A DNA stretch of 64,000 bases, from the NCBI GenBank assembly GCA_947283485.1, contig CAMYOU010000004.1, forward strand, positions 5,558-69,557, read 5' to 3'. The translations under genes and the position numbers were made by a program. Within the stretch, counting starts at the first letter, position 1; each line of letters starts with the position of its first letter. This document shows positions 50,942 to 58,904 of the stretch, in pieces. The notes beneath the pieces are model-generated. The model did no database searches and was not told where the DNA came from. It was given only the letters and a program-made list of their open reading frames with translations. This DNA comes from an uncultured Peptostreptococcaceae bacterium. Its GTDB lineage: Bacteria; Bacillota; Clostridia; Tissierellales; Peptoniphilaceae.

Positions 50942-52288
50942 TCAGCCAATGCCTCCGAGGATTGCGCCGAGTACGAGCGCAACGATGCAGAGGGGAACGT
51001 AGACGTATGCACCGAGCGGATAGAAATATCCTCCGACCAGTTTGCCGTCTTTTCTGCCTTCATTGACAGCCGCCATGACAAAATCGCGTCCTGCAACCCA
51101 GAAGAACATCATACCTGCAAGGAATGCACCGAGCGGGCAGATGTAGATGGAAACGAAGTCCATCCATTCGCCTGTGATCTGTTGGATGAAAATTGCAACA
51201 ACGCAGCCAACACCGAGGATGATGCCCGTCGATAGGACACGACCGAGTCCAAGGTTGTCCTGGAGCGTTGCAACCGGAGCTTCGTAGAGGTTGATGATCG
51301 AGCTGATACCTGCGAAGAGAACCGATACGAAGAAGACGATGCCGACGACATTGCCTGCTGCCATGCCGTTGATGACGTTGACAAGCCAGATGAACATGAG
51401 GCCGGGGCCGCCTTTTTCGAGCGGGGCACCGCCGACTGCCATTGCCGGGATGATGACGAATGCTGCCAAGAGAGCTGCAATCGTATCAAAGAGGGCAACG
51501 TTGAATGCGGATCTCGGAAGATCCTCGTTCTTCGGAAGATACGATCCGTAGATGACCGAGCCGTGACCTGCGACGGAAAGCGAGAAGAATGCTTGTCCGA
51601 AAGCGAAGATCCAGAGCATCGGATCTGCAAGTCTCTTCACATCAAGGCTGAAGATGTATTTGTAGCCTTCCGATGCGCCCGGAAGCGTTGCGATATAAAT
51701 TCCGAGACCGACGAAGAGAATAAAGAGGACCGGCATCATGACTTTGTTCGCAATCTCAATGCCCTTGGATACGCCGAGGGACATGATGATAAAGGATACA
51801 ACCACTGCAACGATGATCCATGTTACATTGCTCGTTGCGGTTGCGCCAAACGTGCCGCCGATGACGTCCATGTTTTGACCCATGGCAGAGAGTTCTCCGG
51901 TGAAGGACATCTTCGTATATTTGAAGATCCAACCCATGACAACCGTGTAGCCGATTGCGAGAGAAAGCGAACCGATGATCGGGAGAAGACCGATCGTCTC
52001 GCCAAGCTTTCTGTTGCCGCTTCTAACTTCGGTGCAACGTCCGAATGCGCCGATCGGACCTGCGCCCGTCGATCTGCCGAGAGCGAACTCTTCAATAACA
52101 CCCGTGGATCCGATCAGCAGGACGCATAGAAAATAAGGAATCAAGAAGTCCATACCGCCCCAGATCGATACCATGATCGGGAATCTCCAGATATTGCCCA
52201 TGCCGACTGCGGAGCCGATACAAGCAAGGATGAAACCCCATTTGCCTGAAAAGCCGTCGCGTTGTTGCGTATTGTTCTTTACAGTCAT
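50942..52288 (-). CDS. Sodium-dependent amino-acid symporter (NSS/SNF family)
   Basis: 448 residues, eleven to twelve helices. The first block GFILACIGSAVGMGNIWRFP carries the NSS sodium-site signature, with IPYFLCVLLIG next. Relatives TnaT and Tyt1 carry tryptophan or tyrosine. It lies 94 bases downstream of tnaA on the same strand, so it most likely supplies tryptophan to that enzyme. GGAGG precedes the ATG (52288). The short gap carries a hairpin rather than a terminator, supporting a bicistronic tna operon. Confidence 0.92.
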   Translation of the reverse strand: MTVKNNTQQRDGFSGKWGFILACIGSAVGMGNIWRFPIMVSIWGGMDFLIPYFLCVLLIGSTGVIEEFALGRSTGAGPIGAFGRCTEVRSGNRKLGETIGLLPIIGSLSLAIGYTVVMGWIFKYTKMSFTGELSAMGQNMDVIGGTFGATATSNVTWIIVAVVVSFIIMSLGVSKGIEIANKVMMPVLFILFVGLGIYIATLPGASEGYKYIFSLDVKRLADPMLWIFAFGQAFFSLSVAGHGSVIYGSYLPKNEDLPRSAFNVALFDTIAALLAAFVIIPAMAVGGAPLEKGGPGLMFIWLVNVINGMAAGNVVGIVFFVSVLFAGISSIINLYEAPVATLQDNLGLGRVLSTGIILGVGCVVAIFIQQITGEWMDFVSIYICPLGAFLAGMMFFWVAGRDFVMAAVNEGRKDGKLVGGYFYPLGAYVYVPLCIVALVLGAILGGIG

Positions 52289-52326
52289 TGTTTTCCTCCA
52301 TTCAATGTTCGAAATTATTGAAGGAC

Positions 52327-52357
52327 GGGGACAATCCGCAGATCACGCATTGTCCCC
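52327..52357 (-). other. tnaA-symporter intercistronic hairpin
   Basis: GGGGACAAT and ATTGTCCCC form a perfect 9-bp stem with a 13-base loop. No T-run follows, so it probably protects or processes the mRNA. Confidence 0.65.
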
Positions 52358-52382
52358 CATCTCTCAAACGTTGGAATCGCCG

Positions 52383-54023
52383 TTATTTGTTGGGATACGG
52401 CTCGAGGAATGCATGGAAGTGACGCATCGGTAGATTGTGTCCCCATACGATTCTCATGTTCGGGATGCTCTCGCGATCTTCGTAGAGTTCCTTGACTGCT
52501 GCGATGACATAGTCGAGATGTTCTTGCGTGAGTCTGCTTCTGTCGATTGCGAAACGAACGACATTCGCAAGCTCTGCCTGTTGTTCCGGCGTCTTGAGGT
52601 CATATTCCATGGAATAGTCGCCGAGTTCCGCAACGCGGATACCGTAGCGGCGGATGAGTTCTACCGAGAACCCTTGACCTGCAAAGGTATCATGACCGCG
52701 CTTGTTGTCGAAGAATTCGTCCATGTTGATATAGACTGCGTGTCCGCCTGCAGGGAGAACGACGCCCTTGACGCCTGCTTTGTAGAAACCTTCTGCAAGG
52801 TAATCGCATTGTTTGACACGGCTGTCGAGATAGTCGAAGTTGCAGCTCTCATAGAGACCGACTGCAAGTGCCATGATGTCTCTGCCGCTCATGCCGCCGT
52901 AAGAGTCGTTGCCGTAGCAGGAGATCTGTTTGACTTTGAGAAGAACGCCGACGTCGGTCTTGATGCTGCCGTCTTCGTTGAAGTCGGAGAAGTTCTTCCA
53001 GAAGAGACCTCTGTCGCGGAATGCGAGCATACCGCCCATGTTTGCGTGACCGTCTTTCTTTGCGGACATGCAGAATGCATCGCAGTAAGAGAACATTTCC
53101 GTTGCGATCTCGCCGATCGACTTGTCAGCATATCCTTCTTCGTTCATCTTGATGAAGTATGCGTTCTCTGCCCAACGAGCGACGTCGAATACAAGCGGGA
53201 TGTTGTATTTGTGTGCAACTTTGTTGATCTCGCGGAGGTTTGCCATGGAAACGGCTTGTCCACAGATCGGGTTGTTGGTGATGCAGGTGAAGATAAGAGG
53301 TACATTTTCCGGTCCGACGGCATTGATGAGTTCTTCCAATTTCTTGGTGTCCATGTTGCCTTTGAACGGATTCTTTGCGTATTTGCCGCCTTCGGGGATC
53401 TCATAGAGAAGTTCTTTGTTGTAAAGGTTTCTCGGGATCGAACCCATTTGTTTGATATTGCCTTCCGTGGTGTCAAAGTGACCGTTCGAAGGAATGGTGA
53501 AGACTTTGCCCGGATGACGTTTTGCAAGGATGTTCTTTACAATTTCCATGAGTACGGATTCAGCTGCACGACCCTGTTGGATGATGAACGTGTTCGGACG
53601 TTCCATCTGAGCTGCGCCGCCGTTAAAGAGTCCGCCCTCATATTCGCAGAGATAGACTTCGTCCATCATCTTCTCTACGTCTCTGCAGTCGGTTCTGACA
53701 AGATCGATGATCTTCTTCCAATTCTTCTCGCCGCCGCGTTCGAAAATGTCGCGGAACGTGTCGAGAAGGACATAGTAACCGGTGTTTCTACCATAAGCTT
53801 CGTCGCCATAGAAGAGCGATGCCCATTGGGTGTTCGTCATTGCCGTCGTGCCCGAGTCGGAAAGCATGTCGATCGTAAGCATGCCCGACGGGAACGCAAA
53901 TTCGTTGTAATGCGTAGCTTTCAACGCTCTTTCACGTTGTTCCACCGTTACTCTGGGCAGATCACGTACCGCAAATGTGAAATGCGTGGGTGTGGGAACA
54001 TTCAAGGGATATTTTTCTGTCAT
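52383..54023 (-). CDS. tnaA: Tryptophanase (long form)
   Basis: PLP-dependent beta-eliminating lyase splitting tryptophan to indole, pyruvate and ammonia. It has 546 residues, against about 455-475 in the known enzymes. The PLP Lys lies in CMSAKKDGHANMGG (Lys323). Two sites separate tryptophanase from tyrosine phenol-lyase: RHFHAF near the C-terminus (His535, as in tryptophanase; the lyase has Phe), and GIRVAELGDY, which lacks the lyase Arg. Residues about 95-142 are an extra segment (for example RGGEKNWKKIIDLVRTD). Other blocks are TTAMTNTQWASLFYGDEAY and QQGRAAESVL. AGGAGGT precedes the ATG. Confidence 0.88.
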   Translation of the reverse strand: MTEKYPLNVPTPTHFTFAVRDLPRVTVEQRERALKATHYNEFAFPSGMLTIDMLSDSGTTAMTNTQWASLFYGDEAYGRNTGYYVLLDTFRDIFERGGEKNWKKIIDLVRTDCRDVEKMMDEVYLCEYEGGLFNGGAAQMERPNTFIIQQGRAAESVLMEIVKNILAKRHPGKVFTIPSNGHFDTTEGNIKQMGSIPRNLYNKELLYEIPEGGKYAKNPFKGNMDTKKLEELINAVGPENVPLIFTCITNNPICGQAVSMANLREINKVAHKYNIPLVFDVARWAENAYFIKMNEEGYADKSIGEIATEMFSYCDAFCMSAKKDGHANMGGMLAFRDRGLFWKNFSDFNEDGSIKTDVGVLLKVKQISCYGNDSYGGMSGRDIMALAVGLYESCNFDYLDSRVKQCDYLAEGFYKAGVKGVVLPAGGHAVYINMDEFFDNKRGHDTFAGQGFSVELIRRYGIRVAELGDYSMEYDLKTPEQQAELANVVRFAIDRSRLTQEHLDYVIAAVKELYEDRESIPNMRIVWGHNLPMRHFHAFLEPYPNK

Positions 54024-54091
54024 ACAATTACCTCCTAAATATTGATGATTTTGAGCACCCCGGTCATCATTTACATTCCCATTATAAATAA

Positions 54092-54164
54092 CTAGCGGAC
54101 AGTACCGACCGCATGAAAGGCGAAAAACCCTGATTTTGCAGGGAAATCCTTTACCTTTCCGGTC
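54092..54164 (-). promoter_or_regulatory. Structured leader RNA of the tna operon (candidate attenuator or riboswitch)
   Basis: The transcript predicted to start near 54164 opens with GACCG-GAAAGG, which pairs with CCUUUC-(AUG)-CGGUC (54154-54164 with 54107-54120): 11 pairs with one 3-base bulge. Inside lies CCCUG-CAAAAU-CAGGG-UUUUU (54123-54143), a short terminator-like hairpin. The 3-prime strand of the outer helix is also the 5-prime half of a second dyad, GCGG.C.GTAC.G.CCGC (54095-54112). The two helices exclude each other, as in attenuators. I recognise no known riboswitch class. Confidence 0.55.
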
Positions 54165-54170
54165 ATTTTC

Positions 54171-54199
54171 ATTTTACTGTTTTGTCTTTCGTAAGTCAA
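54171..54199 (-). promoter_or_regulatory. Promoter of the tna operon
   Basis: TTGACT (54194-54199), 17 bases, TAAAAT (54171-54176). A second possible -10, TATAAT, lies nearer the gene at 54081-54086, just beyond the dyad at 54095-54112. Confidence 0.75.
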
Positions 54200-54231
54200 G
54201 GTTCTTTCCAAATTCGCGTGTCTTTTCTTTT

Positions 54232-54310
54232 GGGACAAGAAAAAGGGAAAGGTATTGCATCAATCGGCGGATGTTCCACGTCTCTGATCCCGCTTCTCGG
54301 GACAAGAAAA
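54232..54310. repeat. Short direct repeat in gene-free spacer
   Basis: GGGACAAGAAAA occurs at 54232-54243 and again at 54299-54310. The second copy merges with the T-run of the dctM terminator. Nothing else is recognisable between 54200 and 54305. Confidence 0.5.
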
Positions 54311-54335
54311 GACCCGGCAAAATATTCTGCCGGGT
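54306..54335 (-). terminator. Terminator of the TRAP operon
   Basis: ACCCGGCA and TGCCGGGT form an 8-bp stem, followed on the minus strand by CTTTTCTT. Confidence 0.8.
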
Positions 54336-54346
54336 TGGAAAGGATT

Positions 54347-55645
54347 CTAAAAATCGGTCATTCCAAAAATTTTCGGTACGAAGAGTGCCGCCGTCTCGGA
54401 GTACGTAACAAGGAAGAGTACCACAATAAGTGCCACGATGAAAGGCCATACCTCTTTGATAAAGTCCTCAAGCTTGCACTCAACAATCGAGCAAACGGTA
54501 AACATCATCGATCCGAACGGAGGCGTCAGTCCGCCGATCATGATATTGACGATGAAGATCATACCGAAATGCAATGGACTGATGCCGAATGCTTTCACTG
54601 CGGGGACAAGGAGAGGAGCCAAGATGACGAGTGCCGCGCCGCCTTCAATGAACATGCCGATAAAGAGCAAGAGCAGGTTGATGACAAGAAGAAGCACGGC
54701 GGGGCTTGAGGTCATATTGGTCAGTCCCGTCGTAATCATCTGCGGAATGCGCTCAAGGGTCATGTAGTAACCGAATACTTTGGCACTCGCGATGATGATC
54801 ATAACCGCACCGGTCGATTTGACCGTCTCCATAAGAATCGTCGGGAGATGATGGAGTTTCAGTTTGCGGTAGACAATAAAACCGACGATCAGAGCAAAAA
54901 CGCAGGCGATGGCACCGGCTTCCGTCGGGGTGTAGATGGACATACGCATGCCCATGATGATGCCGAACGGAATGAGAAGTGCCCAGATGGATTTGCCGAA
55001 TTGACGGAAAAATTCACCGACTGTGGCGCGCCGTTCCATCGACGGTGTGAAATTTCTTCTACGGGCGATGATGTCGACCGTGATAAGAAGTGCCCCCGTC
55101 ATGAGAATGCCGGGACCGTATGCCGCAAGAAACATGGAGCCGACGGAAACGTTCGCAATGATTGCATAGAGGATGAGGTTCGTTCCCGGAGGAATGACGG
55201 GCGCAACCGCCGAGCTTGCCGCGGTAACGGCGGACGAAAAGGCGAGTGAGTGCCCTTTTTTCACCATCTCGGGGATGAGGATCTTCGCTTCCATCGCCGC
55301 GTCCGCATTGGCACTGCCGGAAATACCGCCCATGAGAGCCGAGAGCAGGACGTTAACCTGTGCAAGGCCGCCGCGCGTATGTCCGACGAGGATGTTTGCA
55401 AAGTCCATGAGGGCTTCCGAAATACCCGAATAGTTCATGATCGCGCCGACCATAATAAAGAACGGAACGGCGAGATACGGGAAAGATTGCACGCTCGTGA
55501 TGAATTGCTGTGTGACCATCTCCATGGGCATGTTCGTATTAAGAAATGTGAAATAAAAAAGCGAAGAACCCATAAGTGCAAATGCAATCGGGACGTTCAG
55601 AAAAAACAATAGAAATAGAACGATAATCGGTAAAAATGTATGCAT
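54347..55645 (-). CDS. dctM: TRAP transporter large permease (DctM)
   Basis: 432 residues, about twelve helices. Family blocks include FLNVPIAFALMGSSLFYF at the start, ALMGGISGSANADAAM, VIPPGTNLILYA and a late GGLTPPFGSMMF. It forms the translocation unit with DctQ and runs on sodium. Its ATG overlaps the dctQ stop by one base (TAATG). A terminator follows the stop codon. Substrate unknown; organic or amino acids are typical. Confidence 0.94.
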   Translation of the reverse strand: MHTFLPIIVLFLLFFLNVPIAFALMGSSLFYFTFLNTNMPMEMVTQQFITSVQSFPYLAVPFFIMVGAIMNYSGISEALMDFANILVGHTRGGLAQVNVLLSALMGGISGSANADAAMEAKILIPEMVKKGHSLAFSSAVTAASSAVAPVIPPGTNLILYAIIANVSVGSMFLAAYGPGILMTGALLITVDIIARRRNFTPSMERRATVGEFFRQFGKSIWALLIPFGIIMGMRMSIYTPTEAGAIACVFALIVGFIVYRKLKLHHLPTILMETVKSTGAVMIIIASAKVFGYYMTLERIPQMITTGLTNMTSSPAVLLLVINLLLLFIGMFIEGGAALVILAPLLVPAVKAFGISPLHFGMIFIVNIMIGGLTPPFGSMMFTVCSIVECKLEDFIKEVWPFIVALIVVLFLVTYSETAALFVPKIFGMTDF

Positions 55646-56133
55646 TAGAAGCCGCCTCCTCTCTCAAAAGGTTGACCCCCTGCGAGATAACGCACCTGTT
55701 TGAAAAGATGAATTGCCGCATAGATGACAATGAGGGCAAAGGAAATGGTAATCGATACATTGATATAAACGTAACTGATTTCGAGTGCAGCCGTGATCTT
55801 CGTCGAAGTAAAGACGTAGATGCTCGAGAAGTAGAGCATAACTGCGGCAATGACGAGGACAATGGCGTCCGTGATCGCACGGATGACTTCCTGTCCGCGT
55901 TCGGGGAAGAGCTTGACGACAGCTTCAACGCCGATCAAAAAATGTGTGCGGAATCCGTAAGCAACGCCCATGAAAATAACCCAGATAAAGGATGCAACTG
56001 CCATCTCTTCACCCCACGGATACGTAAAATGCAGAAAATAGCGTGTAAAGATGTTCATGACGACGATGCAGAAAGTTACCGCCATAAAGATGGATCCGAT
56101 GACCAGCTCAAAGTGTTTTAAGAGCCATTTCAT
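55645..56133 (-). CDS. dctQ: TRAP transporter small permease (DctQ)
   Basis: 162 residues with four membrane helices. Motifs are FTRYFLHFTYPWGEEMAVASF, with the family-typical R.....WGEE block, and GVAYGFRTHFLIGVE. The ATG at 56133 is chosen because upstream in-frame codons lie inside the terminator hairpin; its ribosome site (GGAG) is rather far, 14 bases away. It is translationally coupled to dctM. Role: assembly partner of the large subunit. Confidence 0.9.
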   Translation of the reverse strand: MKWLLKHFELVIGSIFMAVTFCIVVMNIFTRYFLHFTYPWGEEMAVASFIWVIFMGVAYGFRTHFLIGVEAVVKLFPERGQEVIRAITDAIVLVIAAVMLYFSSIYVFTSTKITAALEISYVYINVSITISFALIVIYAAIHLFKQVRYLAGGQPFERGGGF

Positions 56134-56165
56134 AGATTTCTTCTTTTCTCCTTTCTTCACGATGG

Positions 56166-56200
56166 AAAAAAGGGCACTCTGAAAAGCCTCAGAGTGCCCT
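56166..56200 (-). terminator. Strong hairpin terminator between dctP and dctQM
   Basis: AGGGCACTCTGA and TCAGAGTGCCCT form a perfect 12-bp stem with a 6-base loop, followed by TTTTTT on the minus strand. It probably limits permease expression relative to dctP. Confidence 0.9.
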
Positions 56201-56213
56201 CCTTCATGCGTGT

Positions 56214-57269
56214 TTATTTGTTTTCCTTGTGGAATTCGTCGAGCACCTTCATGATGCGATCGTAGATGCCGGGTGTCCACTTGTCAAATTTGGAAAATAC
56301 GGGTTTTGCCGCTTCACGGAACGCCGCTGCGTCGACTTCGTGGAATTTGACACCGTATTCCTTGAGTTTCTCAGCATATTCGCCTTCAAGTTTCTTCGTA
56401 GCCTCAAGATTGTCTTGGCTACCTTTGTCAAACTCTTCCTGAATAATGGTTCTTTGTTCGTCGGTCAGACTGTTCCATACGGATTCCGAGATCGTAACCG
56501 CCGATACGCCGAGCAGGTGGTTCGTCAAAGAGTAGTCTTTGCAATTCTCGTATTGTTTGGTGCCGTAGTAGGACATGATGGATCCTTCAACGCCGTCAAT
56601 GACGCCTTGTTGAATTGCGGCGTAGGTGTCGGGATACGGCATTTGCATTGCGCTTGCGCCCATGGCTTCAAGCGTATAAGTATAGAGCTGGGATTCCGGT
56701 ACGCGGATCTTGAGACCCTTCATGTCTTCGGGTTTGGTGATGGGTTTATTGGTTTCCATGGAACGGAAGCCGAATACCCAGTCAAGCTCGATGACGTGGA
56801 TGTTTTGTTCAGCCGCTTTTGCATTGAGTTCCTTGACAATGTCCGAATTAAGGACCGCAAAGTACTCGTCAAAAGTCGTGTAGAGGAACGGACCCGTGAT
56901 GGCATTGTAATCAGGTACATAGTCGCCGAGGAAGTTGACGCCGTCAACGACGATCCAGTCAGCACCTTTTACGACTTGTTCCATTGCGTCTTTGCCGATG
57001 GGCAGTGTTCCGCTCGTGAACACTTGGAGATCAAGAGAACCCTTCGAGCGTTCGTTGATCGCCTCGCAGACTTTCTTGAGGCTGATTGCGGTTTGTTCTT
57101 CATCGACGAATTTCGTCGTAACTTTGATGACACGAGTGCCTTCTTGCGGTGCGGCAGTGGATGTCTCACCGGTTGCATCCGTGCTGGCAGGAGCTTTCTC
57201 TCCGCCACATGCGACCATCGTTACCGCGAGTGCGAGAACGAGGATCATTACCAACCATTTTTTCATCAT
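56214..57269 (-). CDS. dctP: TRAP transporter solute-binding lipoprotein (DctP)
   Basis: 351 residues. The signal peptide carries the lipobox VTMVAC, so the binding protein is membrane-anchored, as expected in a Gram-positive cell. Typical DctP blocks: GSLDLQVFTSGTLPIGKDAM, PEDMKGLKIRVPESQLY with the conserved ligand Arg, GASAMQMPYPDTYAAIQQG and VIDGVEGS. ATGATG follows GAGAGGTGG. An attenuator-like hairpin stands in its 125-base leader and a strong promoter upstream. The substrate is not readable. Confidence 0.94.
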   Translation of the reverse strand: MMKKWLVMILVLALAVTMVACGGEKAPASTDATGETSTAAPQEGTRVIKVTTKFVDEEQTAISLKKVCEAINERSKGSLDLQVFTSGTLPIGKDAMEQVVKGADWIVVDGVNFLGDYVPDYNAITGPFLYTTFDEYFAVLNSDIVKELNAKAAEQNIHVIELDWVFGFRSMETNKPITKPEDMKGLKIRVPESQLYTYTLEAMGASAMQMPYPDTYAAIQQGVIDGVEGSIMSYYGTKQYENCKDYSLTNHLLGVSAVTISESVWNSLTDEQRTIIQEEFDKGSQDNLEATKKLEGEYAEKLKEYGVKFHEVDAAAFREAAKPVFSKFDKWTPGIYDRIMKVLDEFHKENK

Positions 57270-57340
57270 TTTCCACCTCTCCTATTCTCTTGTAGGTCTG
57301 AGGATTCTTTCCCTGCGCTTGATTCTGCGCTCCGGTCAAG

Positions 57341-57373
57341 AAAAAAACTGCACCACAATCTATGGCAACAGTC
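57341..57373 (-). promoter_or_regulatory. Attenuator-like hairpin in the dctP leader
   Basis: ACTG..CCA and TGG..CAGT pair imperfectly and are followed by seven T residues on the minus strand. It lies between the promoter and the gene, so read-through may be regulated. Confidence 0.45.
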
Positions 57374-57401
57374 TCCTCTCTCCTCTTTACCTTACACGAG
57401 G

Positions 57402-57430
57402 ATTATACCACAATCGTTTTCATGTGACAA
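57402..57430 (-). promoter_or_regulatory. Promoter of the TRAP operon
   Basis: TTGTCA (57425-57430), 17 bases, TATAAT (57402-57407) with an extended TG before the -10. Confidence 0.85.
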
Positions 57431-57455
57431 CTACAAATTCTTTGATTTCCTCCAT

Positions 57456-57482
57456 AAAAAAAGAACCGCACCGAAGTGCGGT
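57456..57482 (-). terminator. Terminator after the HAD phosphatase gene
   Basis: ACCGCAC-TTCG-GTGCGGT stem followed on the minus strand by TCTTTTTTT. Confidence 0.92.
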
Positions 57483-57486
57483 CGTG

Positions 57487-58110
57487 TTAGAAGAGTTCGC
57501 GAGGGTGATCGATGACGCGGTCGGGGTGTTCGCGTTCGAGTTCTTCGCGCGTGCGAAAGCCCCAGCTTGCAGCGATGACGGGGACGTTCGCGTCTCTTGC
57601 AGTCGCGATGTCGACGGCGGTGTCGCCGATGTAAAAGGCATCTTCGGGACGGATCTCGAGTGCTCGCAAAATTTCCCGCACACCGTCGCCGGAGGGTTTG
57701 CGTTTTTTGTCGACGCGATCGCCGACGACGAGATCGAAGAGACCGGGAAAGAGATCTCCCGCCACGCGGATGGCGATGTCTTCGGGTTTGTTGGTGTTGA
57801 TGGCGCATTTCACGCCGCGTGCGCGGAGCGTAGAGAGGGTCTCCGGGATGCCGGGATAGATGTCCGCAGCTTTCGGCGAGCTCTTCTCATAGCGCATAAG
57901 ATAGAGATCGAGTGCGGTGTCGAGTTCGCTCGCGTCGATGGCGCGGAGTTTTAGGATCCGCTCCATGAGTTTTCTGGGTCCGTCGCCGAGGGCGCGCATG
58001 ACTTCTTCGCGGCTTGCGGGTTCTTTCCCGTAGTCTCGAAGTACGCTTGCCATGAGGGCGGTGAGTTCGTAAGAAGTGTCGACAAGGGTTCCGTCAAAAT
58101 CAAAGATCAT
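57487..58110 (-). CDS. HAD-family phosphatase (phosphoglycolate phosphatase-like)
   Basis: 207 residues from the ATG at 58110, which overlaps the upstream stop as ATGA. The catalytic motif IFDFDGTLVDT starts at residue 2. A helical cap domain follows (about 15-80), then motif II INTNKPED and motif IV GDTAVDIATA. This is the Gph/PgmB type, acting on small phosphorylated metabolites such as phosphoglycolate, but the substrate cannot be told from sequence. An alternative start at 58131 would add seven residues. It is last in the radA-C39-HAD cluster. Confidence 0.9.
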   Translation of the reverse strand: MIFDFDGTLVDTSYELTALMASVLRDYGKEPASREEVMRALGDGPRKLMERILKLRAIDASELDTALDLYLMRYEKSSPKAADIYPGIPETLSTLRARGVKCAINTNKPEDIAIRVAGDLFPGLFDLVVGDRVDKKRKPSGDGVREILRALEIRPEDAFYIGDTAVDIATARDANVPVIAASWGFRTREELEREHPDRVIDHPRELF

Positions 58111-58904
58111 GAGTCTCGGTTGATGCACCATGCGAATTTTGTCTGCCTTTCTAATGTTTCGTAGCTCCAAAGTCGGGAGCGCAAGATACTGTTGGGGTCG
58201 TGCACGAGAAATTTTCCGTCGGCATATTCCGCAAGCACGATGAAATGTCCGTAATGTGTAAAATCTCCGGGACCGACATTGAGGATGATCGTGCCGCCGT
58301 GATCGAGTATACGTTTCCATGTCGCTTTGTCGCGTCCGATGGTCTTGCAGGTGACGTCGTACTCGGGTGCGACATGGGGAAAGAGCGCGATATCGGTGCC
58401 GACATTGGGGATGGCGTAGCCGAGAGTTTCCGCGCGTTCGGCAATGTCGTAGGGCGTCACGTCCGCGTCAGGGTTGACGCCGTGAATCGCCATCGCGAGG
58501 GCAGTGGGTCCACAACCCGCCGAGGCAAAAAAGCTCTCGCAATACGGCTTATATCCCCAACGCGTATCCCATTGCAGATAGTGCGGGACTCTGCCGCCCT
58601 CCTCGGGTCTCGGGACGGTCGTGTCTTCGTGGAGATAATGATAGACAAATCGGATCGTCTCGGGGAATTTCTGCGCGGTCTCGACGAGATCCGCGGGATA
58701 GTCTCCGCTCGTCTCGATTTCCGCGAGCATTTTTTCTTCTTCCGTAGTGAGATGATCGACGACGGGCGTATCCGGCTCAATCCGCCGTCCGTGCAGGTAG
58801 AGAAAGAGAACGACGGCGACGAGGATGAGAAGAAACACCAGAAAAAAGAGTCTGCGTCTGCGCGCGGCTTTTCGTTTCATACGGCGAAGCGTGCTACGAT
58901 CCAT
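58107..58904 (-). CDS. Membrane-anchored C39-like cysteine peptidase
   Basis: 265 residues. A basic N-terminus (RRMKRKAARRRRLF) and one hydrophobic anchor (FFLVFLLILVAVVLFLYL) place the rest outside the cell. The catalytic domain has VPHYLQWDTRWGYKPYC, the nucleophile block ASAGCGPTALAMAIHG, the active His in HYGHFIVLAEY and the third residue in VHDPNS. Such C39_2 domains cleave or bind peptides. The ATG at 58904, preceded by AGGTG, is preferred to GTG at 58913; it overlaps radA by 11 bases. Its target is unknown. Confidence 0.85.
   Translation of the reverse strand: MDRSTLRRMKRKAARRRRLFFLVFLLILVAVVLFLYLHGRRIEPDTPVVDHLTTEEEKMLAEIETSGDYPADLVETAQKFPETIRFVYHYLHEDTTVPRPEEGGRVPHYLQWDTRWGYKPYCESFFASAGCGPTALAMAIHGVNPDADVTPYDIAERAETLGYAIPNVGTDIALFPHVAPEYDVTCKTIGRDKATWKRILDHGGTIILNVGPGDFTHYGHFIVLAEYADGKFLVHDPNSILRSRLWSYETLERQTKFAWCINRDS

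Noticed and set aside
52383..54023. Tyrosine phenol-lyase as the name of this gene
   Set aside because: The C-terminal block has RHF (His, as in tryptophanase) rather than RFF, and the site of the phenol-binding Arg is Leu. Assignment still needs an assay.
52437..54038. Long open frame (533 codons) on the plus strand opposite tnaA
   Set aside because: It mirrors tnaA exactly, has no ribosome site, and is rich in Cys/Val/Asp in a way typical of an antisense shadow. tnaA on the other strand has full family motifs.
54092..54172. 26-codon frame in the tna leader as a TnaC-like leader peptide
   Set aside because: The first ATG lies in the -10 box and the second at the predicted transcription start, with no ribosome site and no Trp codon. 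A leaderless peptide cannot be excluded, but I do not annotate it.
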